From: Leptotrichia hongkongensis
GTDB taxonomy: Bacteria; Fusobacteriota; Fusobacteriia; Fusobacteriales; Leptotrichiaceae
Length of the DNA: 64,000 bases
Assembly (NCBI RefSeq): GCF_007990635.1
Contig: NZ_AP019846.1
Coordinates: 2,046,001-2,110,000 of the forward strand
Direction of reading: 5' to 3'
Shown: piece after piece, positions 15,555 through 25,791 of the stretch
Layout of the letters: each line of letters begins with the position of its first letter
Numbering within the stretch: position 1 is the stretch's first letter
Position numbers and translations under genes: made by a program
The notes under the pieces: generated by a model
The model's database searches: none
Told to the model about the DNA's origin: nothing
What the model saw: only the letters and a program-made list of their open reading frames with translations

Positions 15555-18500
15555 TTATTCATAGTCTCCATCTATCCTAACTTTTCGCAAAATCATCCCT
15601 TCCTTGGCTTTTAAATCGAATTTAATTTTCCCAGCCGAACTTGTTCTGAATGTTCTGCCTTCTGTTACCAGGTCAATAAATCTCTCATCTTGATAATTTG
15701 TCTCAAATTCAATATTTTCCCAGCTGTTAAATGAATTATTTATTATAACAATAATCGAATGATCCTCAATTATTCTTTCATATGCAATTATGTCTCTGTC
15801 GTTGTCAGCAAACACTTCTCTAAACTTACCATAAACAAGTGTTTTATTTTCAAGACGGATTTTTATTAATTTCTTATACCATTCAAATAAATCACGATCG
15901 ACTTTTTGCTCATAAATTTCGTTTTGGTTAACATGAGATGGATTTTTTTCATCATCATACAAAAATTCATTCCATAACATCGGCTTTCGGCAATATGGGT
16001 CTGTTGCTCCCCACATTCCCACTTCATCACCATAAAATAACATTGGTGCTCCAATATAAGTCATTTGGAATATTGAAATTAATTTTAGTATATCTTTTGG
16101 CTTAATTAAAATGTTTCGCCAGTCTATTGTTGTGTTTGGATGATAATTTGAAGCTAAATCTGGACGAATTCCATTATACCCTTTTTCTAGCTGTTTTCCT
16201 TCTTCCAAATTTCTTCCAAGTACATCATTTACAATTCTTGAATAAAGCCTGTCGGTATCGTGTGAACCGTTTAAGTTCTGACTTGCCTGCAATGCCTGAT
16301 ATGGATACCATGTTCTTTTTTCTCTAAGTTCATTGAAAAAGTCCTGTGCTTTCAGTTTATATCTTACTCCACCTTCATGACTTTGATTTATGAAGAAGCC
16401 AATGACTGTTTTTAACCATTCATAATTCATTACAGTGTCAAATTTATTTCCACCATTAATATCGGCCGAAGCATTTCCCCAAAGTTCAGCAGTTATGTAT
16501 GAATCTTTTTTGCTACCCTTTACGACCTCACGCCATTCATTCCAGAAATTCTGATTTTCAAGACAATTTGGCACATCTAGTCGCCATCCGTCAATCCCGT
16601 CATCCTCCATCCAGTTTTCACTTTCTTTTCCGTCAGGCCCATACATCCATTTTCTTGTAATATTGAAAATGTATTCCTTGTACTCCTGATTAAATGTGTT
16701 AAATTCAGGAAGTGAATCAAATCCTGCCCAAGCGTTGTAAGCAGTTCTCTTTCTATTTGCAATTAAAGTTTCAAATGCCTGCTCTTCATTCATTTCATCT
16801 GTAATTGGGACATGTTCTCCAAAATCTGTAAATTTATACCAGTCCTTGTATTTAGAATTTTCTCCATCCGCAAGTACCATATTAAATGTCCAGTGTTCAT
16901 TGCTGCTATGATTGAAAACCCCGTCAAATATTACACGGATACCATTTTTATGAAATTCCTTTATCAAATCTACCATTATCAAATCTGATTCTGTCCAAAC
17001 CCAAGTTGACGGATCTTCTGTTTCCCCATAACCATTTTTCCCACGATTTTCACCATTCAGGTTTACTTGCAGAAGTTTTAGCTCGCTACTTGTCGAAGCC
17101 TTATTTCTAAGTACATCCACATACGACTTATTCCCATATTTATTGTTTTTATTAATTTCCACACCATGAGTTTTTCCACTTGTCTTTATCGTTCCAAAGT
17201 CTGGTGAAATATGTCTAAAGTCATTTGCTCCATATTTATGGTTTTGATATGAGAAAAATACTGGATTTAGCCATACTGCATTAATTCCCAATTCCTTCAT
17301 GTATGGTATTTTTTCTTTTATTCCCTGCAAATCTCCACCATACATTCTAGCATATTTCAAGCTGTAGTCAATTTCACGCTCACCCAATTTTTCCCAAATT
17401 ACCTGTTCCCTAAAGTCAGCAGTCCATCTGTTTCTATCAAACTGACTACGCACGTTATTACTTTTTTCCCATTTGTATTCTTCTACAAAATTTTGTTCAT
17501 GAAGTCTATTTGGCTTAAATGCTTCTGGTCCAAATTCATTAAAAATCGGATCATTATAATGATTTCCATTGTAAAACCTGTCTGGGAAAATATTGTACCA
17601 GATTGCTTCTTTTGCCCAGTTTGGTACATCAAATAACTGTATATCCTTAGAAGTCGTATTCACAATTAATCTCTTTGGTTTGCTATAGCTCAATGTTTCC
17701 CCGTTAAAATATGCTCTTGATCCATTGTCTTCAAGAATAAAATAATACAAAAGCTTTTTGGCTTCTTTACCAAAATTTATTATTCTTTCAAAATAATCGA
17801 ATCCATTTGTCTTATCCTGATATCTTTCCAGTTCATAAATCATCTCATAACTATCTTCCTCATGTAGAACTACACTAATGTAGGCACGTTCCACATCGTT
17901 CATCTGAGTTCTTATTTTAAATTCATATTCACTATCCGACAATTTATTAAAATATTGCAAACTGTTATAATCATGTACTATCGCCTTCAAATCAGTATTT
18001 TTATCAATTGCTTCATACACAAATTTTCCAGTTCCAAAATCTCCTTGAGGAAACAATGCTCCATTTTCTCCAATAACCAGTTTTCTATTTTCATTCTGAG
18101 GATACCATTTTCCATCAATCAGATATTTATATTCATAAACTCCTTCAGGCGAAGCAAGTACTACTTTATAGTTTGTTCCTTCAAAATGATGGATAGGTTC
18201 TGTATCAGGCTTCCAGTTATTAAAGTTACCTGCAATTTGAACTTTATCCGCCTTTTCCAGTCCAAAATCAGCAATATCCAAATTCATTCTGTAAAATTTC
18301 ATTTTAGTTAATGAAAATATCTTTTTTGAGGGAGAATATTCTACATAAATATCTATTCCTTTTTGAAATCCAGTTATTGATTTTGGCGGCAAGTTTTCAT
18401 CCACTACTGCCTCAAATCTTTTTGCAAAAGGTGCTGTATGGCTGTAAGTCACACCACTTATTACTCCACTTTCCTCATCCTTTATTTCAAAAAAATAACT

Positions 18501-18608
18501 TCCTGACTCGACATTTCCCCATTTATATATAAAATTTTCCCAATGTTGTTTTAAATTCTCTTCCTTGTAGAATTTATTATCTTTATAAATTATAATTTTA
18601 TAGCCCAT
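15555..18608 (-). CDS. Large intracellular GH13 alpha-glucan hydrolase (alpha-amylase/neopullulanase type)
   Basis: 1017-residue enzyme of glycoside hydrolase family 13. No signal peptide, so it probably acts on cytosolic glycogen or imported maltodextrins. Order: a beta-rich N-terminal region; a CBM48-like module (VQIAGNFNNWKPD, about residue 124, and YEYKYLIDGKWYPQ); another beta domain; then the catalytic barrel from WYNIFPDRF (about 340). The four GH13 regions are visible: DGVFNHSS (about 564), GWRLDVPN with the Asp nucleophile (about 674), AELWG with the acid Glu (about 710) and GSHDTDR (about 780). A long insertion between the first barrel strands (about 470-545) is unusual. It is more than 300 residues longer than typical neopullulanases. 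AGGAG precedes the ATG; the aminopeptidase gene is 25 bases upstream. Confidence 0.9.
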   Translation of the reverse strand: MGYKIIIYKDNKFYKEENLKQHWENFIYKWGNVESGSYFFEIKDEESGVISGVTYSHTAPFAKRFEAVVDENLPPKSITGFQKGIDIYVEYSPSKKIFSLTKMKFYRMNLDIADFGLEKADKVQIAGNFNNWKPDTEPIHHFEGTNYKVVLASPEGVYEYKYLIDGKWYPQNENRKLVIGENGALFPQGDFGTGKFVYEAIDKNTDLKAIVHDYNSLQYFNKLSDSEYEFKIRTQMNDVERAYISVVLHEEDSYEMIYELERYQDKTNGFDYFERIINFGKEAKKLLYYFILEDNGSRAYFNGETLSYSKPKRLIVNTTSKDIQLFDVPNWAKEAIWYNIFPDRFYNGNHYNDPIFNEFGPEAFKPNRLHEQNFVEEYKWEKSNNVRSQFDRNRWTADFREQVIWEKLGEREIDYSLKYARMYGGDLQGIKEKIPYMKELGINAVWLNPVFFSYQNHKYGANDFRHISPDFGTIKTSGKTHGVEINKNNKYGNKSYVDVLRNKASTSSELKLLQVNLNGENRGKNGYGETEDPSTWVWTESDLIMVDLIKEFHKNGIRVIFDGVFNHSSNEHWTFNMVLADGENSKYKDWYKFTDFGEHVPITDEMNEEQAFETLIANRKRTAYNAWAGFDSLPEFNTFNQEYKEYIFNITRKWMYGPDGKESENWMEDDGIDGWRLDVPNCLENQNFWNEWREVVKGSKKDSYITAELWGNASADINGGNKFDTVMNYEWLKTVIGFFINQSHEGGVRYKLKAQDFFNELREKRTWYPYQALQASQNLNGSHDTDRLYSRIVNDVLGRNLEEGKQLEKGYNGIRPDLASNYHPNTTIDWRNILIKPKDILKLISIFQMTYIGAPMLFYGDEVGMWGATDPYCRKPMLWNEFLYDDEKNPSHVNQNEIYEQKVDRDLFEWYKKLIKIRLENKTLVYGKFREVFADNDRDIIAYERIIEDHSIIVIINNSFNSWENIEFETNYQDERFIDLVTEGRTFRTSSAGKIKFDLKAKEGMILRKVRIDGDYE

Positions 18609-18633
18609 TTTTTCTCCTAATTATCTACTCTCC

Positions 18634-20007
18634 CTAATTTAACTCAAAAAATACTTTATATGCTCTGTATGTTTCATACAAATCCGCTTTTGATGAGATT
18701 TCAAATAAAGAGTGCATTGATAAAAGTGCAGGCCCTGCATCTATCGTTCTGATTCCGTAGTAAGCCAAGAACTTAGCAACTGTTCCTCCACCACCTTCAT
18801 CTACTTTTCCAAAGCCACCCGACTGATATTTAATCTCATTTTTGTCAAATATTTGTCTTATTTCCTGAATAAATTCTGCATCAGCATCGTTTGCCATAGC
18901 TTTTCCACGGCTTCCTGTATATTTTGCAAATGCCAGTCCATAAGACAGTCTTGCTGCATTTTCTGAATCATGAACTGACTTAAATACAGGATTTAACGCA
19001 GCCGTAACATCTGATGACAATGCTTTTGAGTTCCATAAAGTTTCCCTCAATATCTGATCATTGTAATTTTTTTCTGTAAGTGACAGCATTTTTCCAACAA
19101 CATATTCAGGCAATGTTGACTTCAAGCTCGTAGAACCTTCACTTCCAATTTCTTCTTTATCTGTCAAATAAATCATAACAGTTTTTTCAGTTTCCTTCAC
19201 ATCAAACAAGGCTCTAAGCGAAGTATATGCACAAATTCTGTCATCTTGACCATATCCTCCAATCATGCTCTTATCAAGCCCCACATCCCGCAATTTCCCA
19301 GCCGGCACAACTTCCAGCTCCGCTGTAAAGAAATCATCTTCTTCTATTCCATAATCTTTTTTCAATTTATCAAGCACAAACTGCTTTATTTTTTTATTTA
19401 CATTTTCATCATCTAAAGGCATATTTCCAAATAATAATTTTAGTTCCTCACCTTTAATAACATCTCTTGCCTTTCTTTCATCCTGCACATTGTAAGACAA
19501 ATGTGGCAATATATCAGGCATACTGAATACAGGCTCGTCATCTTTTTCTCCAATAGAAAGTGTCACTTTTTCTCCGTTTTTTAAGAAAACAACACCATGC
19601 AATGCAAGTGGAGTCGCGGCCCATTGATATTTTTTAATTCCACCATAATAATGCGTGTTTAATAGTGCAAATTCTTCTTCTTCCATTATCGGATTTGGCT
19701 TCAAATCCAGTCTTGGTGAATCCACATGGGAGACAATCATATTAATCCCGCTTTTTATATCATTTCCAATAATTACTGCAATGATGTTTTTATTTCTATT
19801 GTTAAAATAAATTTTATCCCCTTTTTTCAATTCACTTTTTTCATTAATATTGACAAAGCCATTTTTTTTAAGTTCCTTTTCTGTCAAATCCACAAATTCT
19901 CTCTCCGTTTTGGCAGAATCCAAATATTTTTTATAATCTTCAGCAAAGTCAAAAATCACTTTCTTTTGCTCATCTGTATAATTTTTCCACAAATTTTCTT
20001 TTGTCAT
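18634..20007 (-). CDS. M18 family aspartyl aminopeptidase
   Basis: 457-residue cytosolic di-zinc aminopeptidase that removes N-terminal Asp/Glu or other residues from peptides. Metal and catalytic motifs of M18 are all seen: VSHVDSPRLD (His, about residue 91), GGYGQDDR (bridging Asp, about 250), DKEEIGSEG (catalytic and metal Glu, about 288), SDVTAALNP and the final LLSMHSLFE (His, about 437). Length is standard. GGAAAGGA precedes the ATG. It lies between pgi and the GH13 gene on the same strand and could be cotranscribed with the latter. Confidence 0.93.
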   Translation of the reverse strand: MTKENLWKNYTDEQKKVIFDFAEDYKKYLDSAKTEREFVDLTEKELKKNGFVNINEKSELKKGDKIYFNNRNKNIIAVIIGNDIKSGINMIVSHVDSPRLDLKPNPIMEEEEFALLNTHYYGGIKKYQWAATPLALHGVVFLKNGEKVTLSIGEKDDEPVFSMPDILPHLSYNVQDERKARDVIKGEELKLLFGNMPLDDENVNKKIKQFVLDKLKKDYGIEEDDFFTAELEVVPAGKLRDVGLDKSMIGGYGQDDRICAYTSLRALFDVKETEKTVMIYLTDKEEIGSEGSTSLKSTLPEYVVGKMLSLTEKNYNDQILRETLWNSKALSSDVTAALNPVFKSVHDSENAARLSYGLAFAKYTGSRGKAMANDADAEFIQEIRQIFDKNEIKYQSGGFGKVDEGGGGTVAKFLAYYGIRTIDAGPALLSMHSLFEISSKADLYETYRAYKVFFELN

Positions 20008-20123
20008 TTTCTACATCCTTTCCAAAATTCACAAAATATACAACAAAAGATGGCGACTTGAAAAAAATATCCCAAATCAGCCACCTTCTTTCCTAGTAAA
20101 ATTAATTTTTCAATTTACCTAAA

Positions 20124-21479
20124 TTATTTAACTTCGTTCAATTTTTTTTCCAATTCTTTTCCAGCTTCTTCATATCCAGGTTTTCCTAATAATGCAAACA
20201 TATTTTTCTTATATGCTTCCACTCCTGGCTGATCAAATGGATTTACACCTAAAAGGTATCCACTTACCCCACATGCTTTTTCAAAGAAATAGAATGTATA
20301 TCCTAAATGATAAGGAGTAGCTTCAGGAATGTTTACACCTAAATTAGGTACATCTCCGTCAATATGTGCCAAAATTACTCCATCAGTTGCTTTTTTATTT
20401 ACATAATCCAATGTTTTCCCAGCAATAAAGTTTAGTCCGTCAAGGTTATCCTTGTCGCTTTCAATGACAAATTCCACTTCTGGTTTTCCAATAGAAACTA
20501 CTGTTTCAAAGAATAATCTTTTTCCTTCCTGAATATATTGACCCAATGAATGCAAGTCTGCTGAAAAGTCTGCCGAAGTTGGATACAATCCTTTTCCATC
20601 TTTTCCTTCAGATTCTCCAAATAATTGTTTCCACCATTCTGCCAAATAATGAACTCTTGGCTCATAATTTACCATTAATTCCAAGTCTTTTCCTTTTCTA
20701 TGTAAAATATTTCTTACAGCCGCATATTGTAAAGCCTGATTTTCGTCCATGTTTTTATTTGCAAAGTCATTCATTGCATCTTTTGCTCCAGCCATCAATT
20801 CATCAATGTTAATTCCAGCCGCCGCGATTGGTAAAAGTCCTACTGCAGTCAATACAGAAAATCTTCCTCCAACATTGTCAGGTACAACAAAAGTTTCATA
20901 TCCTTCAGTTGTAGCAAGTGTTTTTAATGCTCCTTTCTCCTTATCTGTTGTAGCGTATATTCTTTTTGCAGCTTCTTCTTTTCCATACTTTTCTTCCAGC
21001 ATTTTTTTGAACACTCTGAATGCAATCGCAGGCTCAGTTGTAGTTCCGGATTTTGAAATTACATTTACTGAAAAATCTCTGTCTCCGACAACTTCTATTA
21101 AATGTTGTAAATAAACACCGCTCATATTTGTTCCTGCAAAGTAAATTTCAGGAGTTTTTCTTTTATCTTTTGGCAAGTTATTGTAAAAGCTGTGTGACAA
21201 AAATTCAATTGCAGCCTTTGCCCCTAGATACGATCCTCCAATTCCAATTACAACTAAAACTTCTGAATCATTTTTAATTTTTTCAGCTGCTTTTTTTATT
21301 CTAGCAAATTCATCTTTATCATAGTTTTCAGGCAAGTCAACCCATCCTAAAAAATCATTTCCTGCTCCACTTTTTGAAGTCAGTACTTCATTTGCCAATT
21401 CTACATACGGTTTAATCTGTTTCAATTCATTTTCATTAAAAAAATTTTTTGCAAATTGATAATTAAAATTCAATTTCAT
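20124..21479 (-). CDS. pgi: Glucose-6-phosphate isomerase
   Basis: Interconverts glucose-6-phosphate and fructose-6-phosphate, linking glycolysis, glycogen (glgC/glgA at 33-36 kb) and the amino-sugar products of nagB next door. The 451-residue length fits the short bacterial form. Visible motifs: [26 protein letters not shown] (signature 1), [19 protein letters not shown] with the catalytic Glu, and [15 protein letters not shown] near the C-terminus. AAGGAGA lies about nine bases before the ATG. It is followed by the M18 gene after a 116-base gap. Confidence 0.97.
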   Translation of the reverse strand: MKLNFNYQFAKNFFNENELKQIKPYVELANEVLTSKSGAGNDFLGWVDLPENYDKDEFARIKKAAEKIKNDSEVLVVIGIGGSYLGAKAAIEFLSHSFYNNLPKDKRKTPEIYFAGTNMSGVYLQHLIEVVGDRDFSVNVISKSGTTTEPAIAFRVFKKMLEEKYGKEEAAKRIYATTDKEKGALKTLATTEGYETFVVPDNVGGRFSVLTAVGLLPIAAAGINIDELMAGAKDAMNDFANKNMDENQALQYAAVRNILHRKGKDLELMVNYEPRVHYLAEWWKQLFGESEGKDGKGLYPTSADFSADLHSLGQYIQEGKRLFFETVVSIGKPEVEFVIESDKDNLDGLNFIAGKTLDYVNKKATDGVILAHIDGDVPNLGVNIPEATPYHLGYTFYFFEKACGVSGYLLGVNPFDQPGVEAYKKNMFALLGKPGYEEAGKELEKKLNEVK

Positions 21480-21931
21480 TTTCTTTTGTCTCCTTAATAT
21501 ATTTTATTCCCTAGATTTCTTTAACAAATCAAGAAATCCCTATTATTCCACACATAGTAATACAACTTTAAAATCGAATAATAATATAACAAAACTACTT
21601 AAAAACCAAATTTATAAAATTATAAATAATAATTATATTTAGTTTTAAAGTGATTTTTTATTAAACTATTTTTTCAACTAAAGTATAACAAAAAAAGCAC
21701 TTTTTTTCAAATTTTTCTAACATATTTTTAGATTTTTAAAAATTTTTTCTAAAAATTTTAAATTTTATCACATATTGTCCAAGTTTCTCAAAATAGAATT
21801 AATTTTAATTACATATATTCAGCCTTTTAACTTGAGTTTTAAAACAGTTTTACTGTTATTCCCTTATACTGAATTAATCAAGATTAAACAAATTTAACAT
21901 TCTAACAAAATATCATAATTTTAAATTTAAC
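21480..21931. other. AT-rich intergenic stretch between nagA and pgi
   Basis: About 450 bases without a gene. It should hold the pgi promoter, but no hexamer pair stands out. A short segment (TTGAGTTTTAAAACAGTTTTACTGTTA, in part, near 21832) weakly resembles the right end of the 105-bp repeat but lacks the rest, so I do not count it as a copy. Confidence 0.5.
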
Positions 21932-23083
21932 TTATTCGTATTTTGTTAAATTTCCCTTACTTACAGTCCCCTTAATATTAAACTTTTCATCAAAATATGT
22001 TAAATCAGCAAAATATCCTTCCTTTATAAATCCATATTTTTCATCCACAGCTACAGCCTCTGCTGGATAAGAAGTAGCCATTCTAAGTGCTTCTTCTAGC
22101 GAAACATGAACTTTTTCCACAAGATTTTTTACTCCATCAATCATAACTAAAGCTGATCCGCCTAGTGTCCCTTCTGGCGAAACACATTTACCATCCTTAT
22201 ATAAAACTCTATTTCCTTCAAACATAAATTCTGTCATATTATCAGTTCCAGCGGGACTAACAGCATCTGTCACAAGATAAAGCCGATCTTTCAATATTTT
22301 CTTAGCAATTTCCACAGAAGCAAAATCCATGTGAAGCCCATCAACTATTATCCCACAGTTTGTAGTGTCATTATTGAATAAAAATCCTACAACTCCTGGC
22401 TCTCTTGAATCCAATGCTCTCATGGCATTATACAAATGCGTAGCACAGTTAAAATAGTCTTTCTTTTCCATACATTCCTTATACGTTGCATTCGTATGCC
22501 CCACAGCGATATTAATCCCTGCTTTTTTTAATATTTCAAGATGTTCGACTTTAGCCTTTTCAGGTGCAATTGTTATTATTTTTGTAGCTTCAGGTCCTGC
22601 ATTCGCTATTTTTTCTACCATTTCATCAGATAAAACCCTTATATATTCAGGACGATGAATTCCTTTTTTCTCAACACTTATATAAGGTCCTTCTATGTGA
22701 AGCCCCAAAACTCCAATTTCTTCCTTATCTTTTATTTCATTCATAAGATTTAGAGCTTTTTCTATTTTCTCATCTGGAGAAGTTATAAGTGTTGGCAAAA
22801 ACGAAGTACATCCGTATCTCTTATTAGTTTCATTCATTATCTCAAGTGTCTTTCGTGAAATATCATCATTAAACAGCACTCCTCCACATCCATTAATCTG
22901 CAAGTCAATAAATCCTGGCGACAAAACCATCCCTTTGGCATCAACCAATTCCTGATTTTCTAATTCTTTTTCATCAATCAATGAAAAATCCGTTACTTTC
23001 TTTATAAATTTTCCTTCCAAAACAACGGTGTCTTCGTCAATAAACTTTTCTCCATCAAATATCTTTGCATTCTTTATAATCAT
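21932..23083 (-). CDS. nagA: N-acetylglucosamine-6-phosphate deacetylase
   Basis: Metal-dependent amidohydrolase converting GlcNAc-6-P to glucosamine-6-P and acetate. The 383-residue length is standard. Motifs: PGFIDLQINGCGG (about 54), GLHIEGPYIS with the metal Glu (about 128), VGHTNATY (about 195), THLYNAMR (about 214) and VTDAVSPAG with the catalytic Asp (about 272). It is 15 bases downstream of nagB and both would share the strong promoter upstream of nagB. Together they return wall-derived or host GlcNAc to glycolysis as fructose-6-P. Confidence 0.96.
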   Translation of the reverse strand: MIIKNAKIFDGEKFIDEDTVVLEGKFIKKVTDFSLIDEKELENQELVDAKGMVLSPGFIDLQINGCGGVLFNDDISRKTLEIMNETNKRYGCTSFLPTLITSPDEKIEKALNLMNEIKDKEEIGVLGLHIEGPYISVEKKGIHRPEYIRVLSDEMVEKIANAGPEATKIITIAPEKAKVEHLEILKKAGINIAVGHTNATYKECMEKKDYFNCATHLYNAMRALDSREPGVVGFLFNNDTTNCGIIVDGLHMDFASVEIAKKILKDRLYLVTDAVSPAGTDNMTEFMFEGNRVLYKDGKCVSPEGTLGGSALVMIDGVKNLVEKVHVSLEEALRMATSYPAEAVAVDEKYGFIKEGYFADLTYFDEKFNIKGTVSKGNLTKYE

Positions 23084-23098
23084 TTCAATAATTCCTCT

Positions 23099-23932
23099 CT
23101 ATTTTGCTAATTCTATTAAATATTTTTTATATTCTTCCAAATTCAAATTTTTTGCCTCAATTTCTTTAAAATACCTGTACGTTTTTACTTTTATATCCGA
23201 AGCTGCCATCTCATCAATTACTAATACAGCCCTTTTATGCAGCTGCAAAGCCGAAATTGTCCAGAGATGATTTACTCCACCTTCTACTCCATGATAAACT
23301 GCACGAGCCTTTTTGTAGCCATTTGCAAGAATCATAACTTCCTTTGAATCCATAAGTGTTCCTACACCTATTGTCAAAGCCAGTTTTGGCACTTTTTCAA
23401 TGTCATTGTCAAAAAATCTAGAATTTGCCAAGATTGTATCATAAGTCAACTCTTTATCACGTGTATGTGAAGAAAGTGAGGATCCAGGCTCATTAAATGC
23501 TATATGTCCATCCTCTCCAACTCCACCTAAAAATAGCTGTATTCCACCTACTGCCTTTATTTTGTTCTCATAATCTTCACATTCTTTTTCCAAATCTTCG
23601 GCACATCCATTCAGAATATTTATATTTTCTTTTTTTATATCAATATATTTAAAAAAGTTCTCATTCATAAAATAATGATAACTTTGGGGATTTTCTGGCT
23701 TTAATCCCACATATTCATCCATATTAAAAGTCACAACATTTTCAAATGATAAAATTTTTTCATTATACAAATTTATCAATTCCTTATAAGTTGCAAGTGG
23801 CGTAGAACCAGTAGGAAGCCCTAATACAAAAGGCTTTTCCTTTGTAGGTTTAAATTTCAATATTTTTTTAGCTATTTGGTATGCACTCCATTTTGCAACT
23901 TCATCAGCATTTTTAAGAACAATTACACGCAT
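23099..23932 (-). CDS. nagB: Glucosamine-6-phosphate deaminase
   Basis: Converts glucosamine-6-P to fructose-6-P and ammonia. 277 residues, slightly longer than the 266 of E. coli. Motifs: [13 protein letters not shown] (about 38), FNMDEYVGL with catalytic Asp (about 69), [17 protein letters not shown] (about 135-150, containing the catalytic Asp/His/Glu set) and [20 protein letters not shown] precedes the ATG. First gene of the nagBA operon. Confidence 0.96.
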   Translation of the reverse strand: MRVIVLKNADEVAKWSAYQIAKKILKFKPTKEKPFVLGLPTGSTPLATYKELINLYNEKILSFENVVTFNMDEYVGLKPENPQSYHYFMNENFFKYIDIKKENINILNGCAEDLEKECEDYENKIKAVGGIQLFLGGVGEDGHIAFNEPGSSLSSHTRDKELTYDTILANSRFFDNDIEKVPKLALTIGVGTLMDSKEVMILANGYKKARAVYHGVEGGVNHLWTISALQLHKRAVLVIDEMAASDIKVKTYRYFKEIEAKNLNLEEYKKYLIELAK

Positions 23933-23994
23933 TTAATTCACTTCCTTTAATAATTTCAAAAAATTTAAATTTTCATTAAAACAAACCTATTATT

Positions 23995-24022
23995 ATTATA
24001 TAACTTTTTTCAATTATGTCAA
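23995..24022 (-). promoter_or_regulatory. Promoter of nagBA
   Basis: On the minus strand TTGACA, a 16-base spacer and TATAAT, a consensus match in both hexamers. The start codon is about 60 bases downstream, leaving a short leader in which no operator is obvious. Confidence 0.8.
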
Positions 24023-24210
24023 GTAATTATATTCCTAAATTGCAATATTAATTTCTACATTTCCTAAAATTTTTTTAAAATTAATTCATACAAAAATTTT
24101 TCAAATTGTATTGAATAATTTAAATATTTTTTTGGCCTTAAGTTTATAATTATTAAGATTTTTATCAATTTTTCTATGTTTATCGCTAATATATCAATTA
24201 AAATTCTCTT

Positions 24211-24282
24211 AGAAGATTTCTGTCATTATCATCGCAGCGTCTTTGCTATGAACAATAAAAATCTACAAAACAGAAATCTTCT
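24211..24282. repeat. Perfect 13-bp inverted repeat with 46-base loop
   Basis: AGAAGATTTCTGT (24211-24223) and ACAGAAATCTTCT (24270-24282) are exact complements. It lies in a gene-poor stretch (23933-25334) that otherwise contains the nagBA promoter, the element at 24744 and AT-rich DNA with no convincing gene. It is not followed by a T tract. Purpose unknown. Confidence 0.6.
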
Positions 24283-24743
24283 CTGTTTCTTCTCTGCATG
24301 AAAATTCCTTATCCCTATTTGTTGATAATTTTGAAGGATAATTCCTCTCTTTAATTCCTTGCCAATAATTTGATTAGAATACTCTATTTTGCATAACCTA
24401 TTTTCTATCAAAAATTTATTTTTTCACTTATTGGGAGCCTTTGTATCGGTATTTAACTGAGTATCTAAAAAAAGCATTCACTATCGATTCTTTTTATCTC
24501 ACTCCCACTATCTATTAAATATTCAAACAATTTTAGAAATTTTGCAATTTTCTTTTAACAGAATCTCTAGTTTATTTTTTCATTTATGGTAAAATATTTA
24601 TGTCTCTTGATATATTACTTTTCACTAATGTTTTTGTGATTATTAACATTTTAACACAAAATTATCAAAGGTTTTCATGTATCACAATATATTATACAAT
24701 CTTATGATTATAAAAATATTTATCCCTTCATACACTTTTAAAT

Positions 24744-24857
24744 TAGACCTGTTCAATAATTATATTAAATTTGAAATTGCAGTGAGATAAATATTGCTTT
24801 GAAGGGAATAAAATATCTTATTAGAGATAAAAAATATAAAGTTGCCGAACAAGTCTA
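24744..24857. mobile_element. MITE-like 114-bp element with terminal inverted repeats
   Basis: Ends TAGACCTGTTC and GAACAAGTCTA are inverted repeats (10 of 11), with looser complementarity continuing inward (ATAATTATAT versus CAACTTTATAT). The interior has no open frame of note. It may be a miniature inverted-repeat element or the joined ends of a decayed insertion sequence. No transposase is present in the window. Confidence 0.5.
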
Positions 24858-25334
24858 TTGTTAATTTCTCTTATGCTATTTTAATACTTTCAAAATTTAA
24901 AATTTTTCTGACATATCATTTATCTCATATTATATTTTTTTATTATTTTTATCCAAATAGCAATTAGCCTCTTACTGCTTTTCATTTTAGCATAGTAAAT
25001 ATAACCTGTTCGATTTCTGTATATTTTTTAGCCAAATTTTATTCAAATAGTATTTTATAACTATTTCTAAATTTCCAAACTCGTTTTTATTGCCAGTTTA
25101 AGTTTTTTTATAAAAAGTTTCAAAATAAATTTAAAATATATATCATATTATAAAAATGTATTATTTTAATCTAATTCTATTTCCAACATTTTTTCTTAAT
25201 TTATATCAAATTCAAGTTACGTAACAAATTCATTAAAAAATATTTTCTAACAAGAGGTAATACTAAATCTTGTAAAGAAACTAGTTAAGATGAAAAGTTT
25301 TAAATTTTTACTAACACAGTAAGTAATTTAAAAT

Positions 25335-25791
25335 TTATAAAATATCTAATTCAGAATCTCTAAAATAAACATACTCTAATAATTCATTTTTTCTAGTACC
25401 TTCAATTTTAACAGAAAAACATATCTTATCTCCAATAATTCTAATATTTCCAAAATATAAATCAGGACTACACCAATAATCTTTTTTACTACAAACTCTT
25501 CATTTTTTAAATAAAATTCAAATATTTTTCATATTCCCCATTTCTATATCTATAAAACTCTATACAATCTTCCATAAAATTCCATAATTTTTTATCAAAA
25601 TATTTTAATCCATCACTAAGAATTATTTCCTCAGAAAAATAAACTTTTTCACAATCTTTTGTAACTGTTATGTTTCCATTTCCACTATAATTCCATTTCA
25701 TTTCTGAATTTTCAAGACTTTGTGCCTTAAAATAAATTCTATTAACATTTTTCATTATATCATACATAATTACAATATTATTATTTTTCAT
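25335..25791 (-). pseudogene. Small immunity-like gene broken by two homopolymer frameshifts
   Basis: An ATG-led frame of 94 codons (25507-25791, ending YEKYLNFI) is followed without a gap by two protein-like pieces in the other frames: YLKNEEFVVKK and then DYWCSPDLYFGNIRIIGDKI... ending SELDIL at 25335. One extra T in the T4 run near the first stop and one extra A in the A6 run after GTAGT would join them into one protein of about 152 residues. The composition (acidic, aromatic, Asn/Lys-rich, cytosolic) resembles small immunity proteins of polymorphic toxins, but no family is recognised. Either a decaying gene or two sequencing errors. Confidence 0.6.

Noticed and set aside
21826-21850. Possible sixth copy of the 105-bp repeat
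   Set aside because: Only about 25 bases resemble the right end, and neither hairpin can be formed.
24229-24411. 60-codon minus-strand frame
   Set aside because: It overlaps one arm of the inverted repeat at 24211-24282, is very basic and low in complexity, and no ribosome site precedes it.
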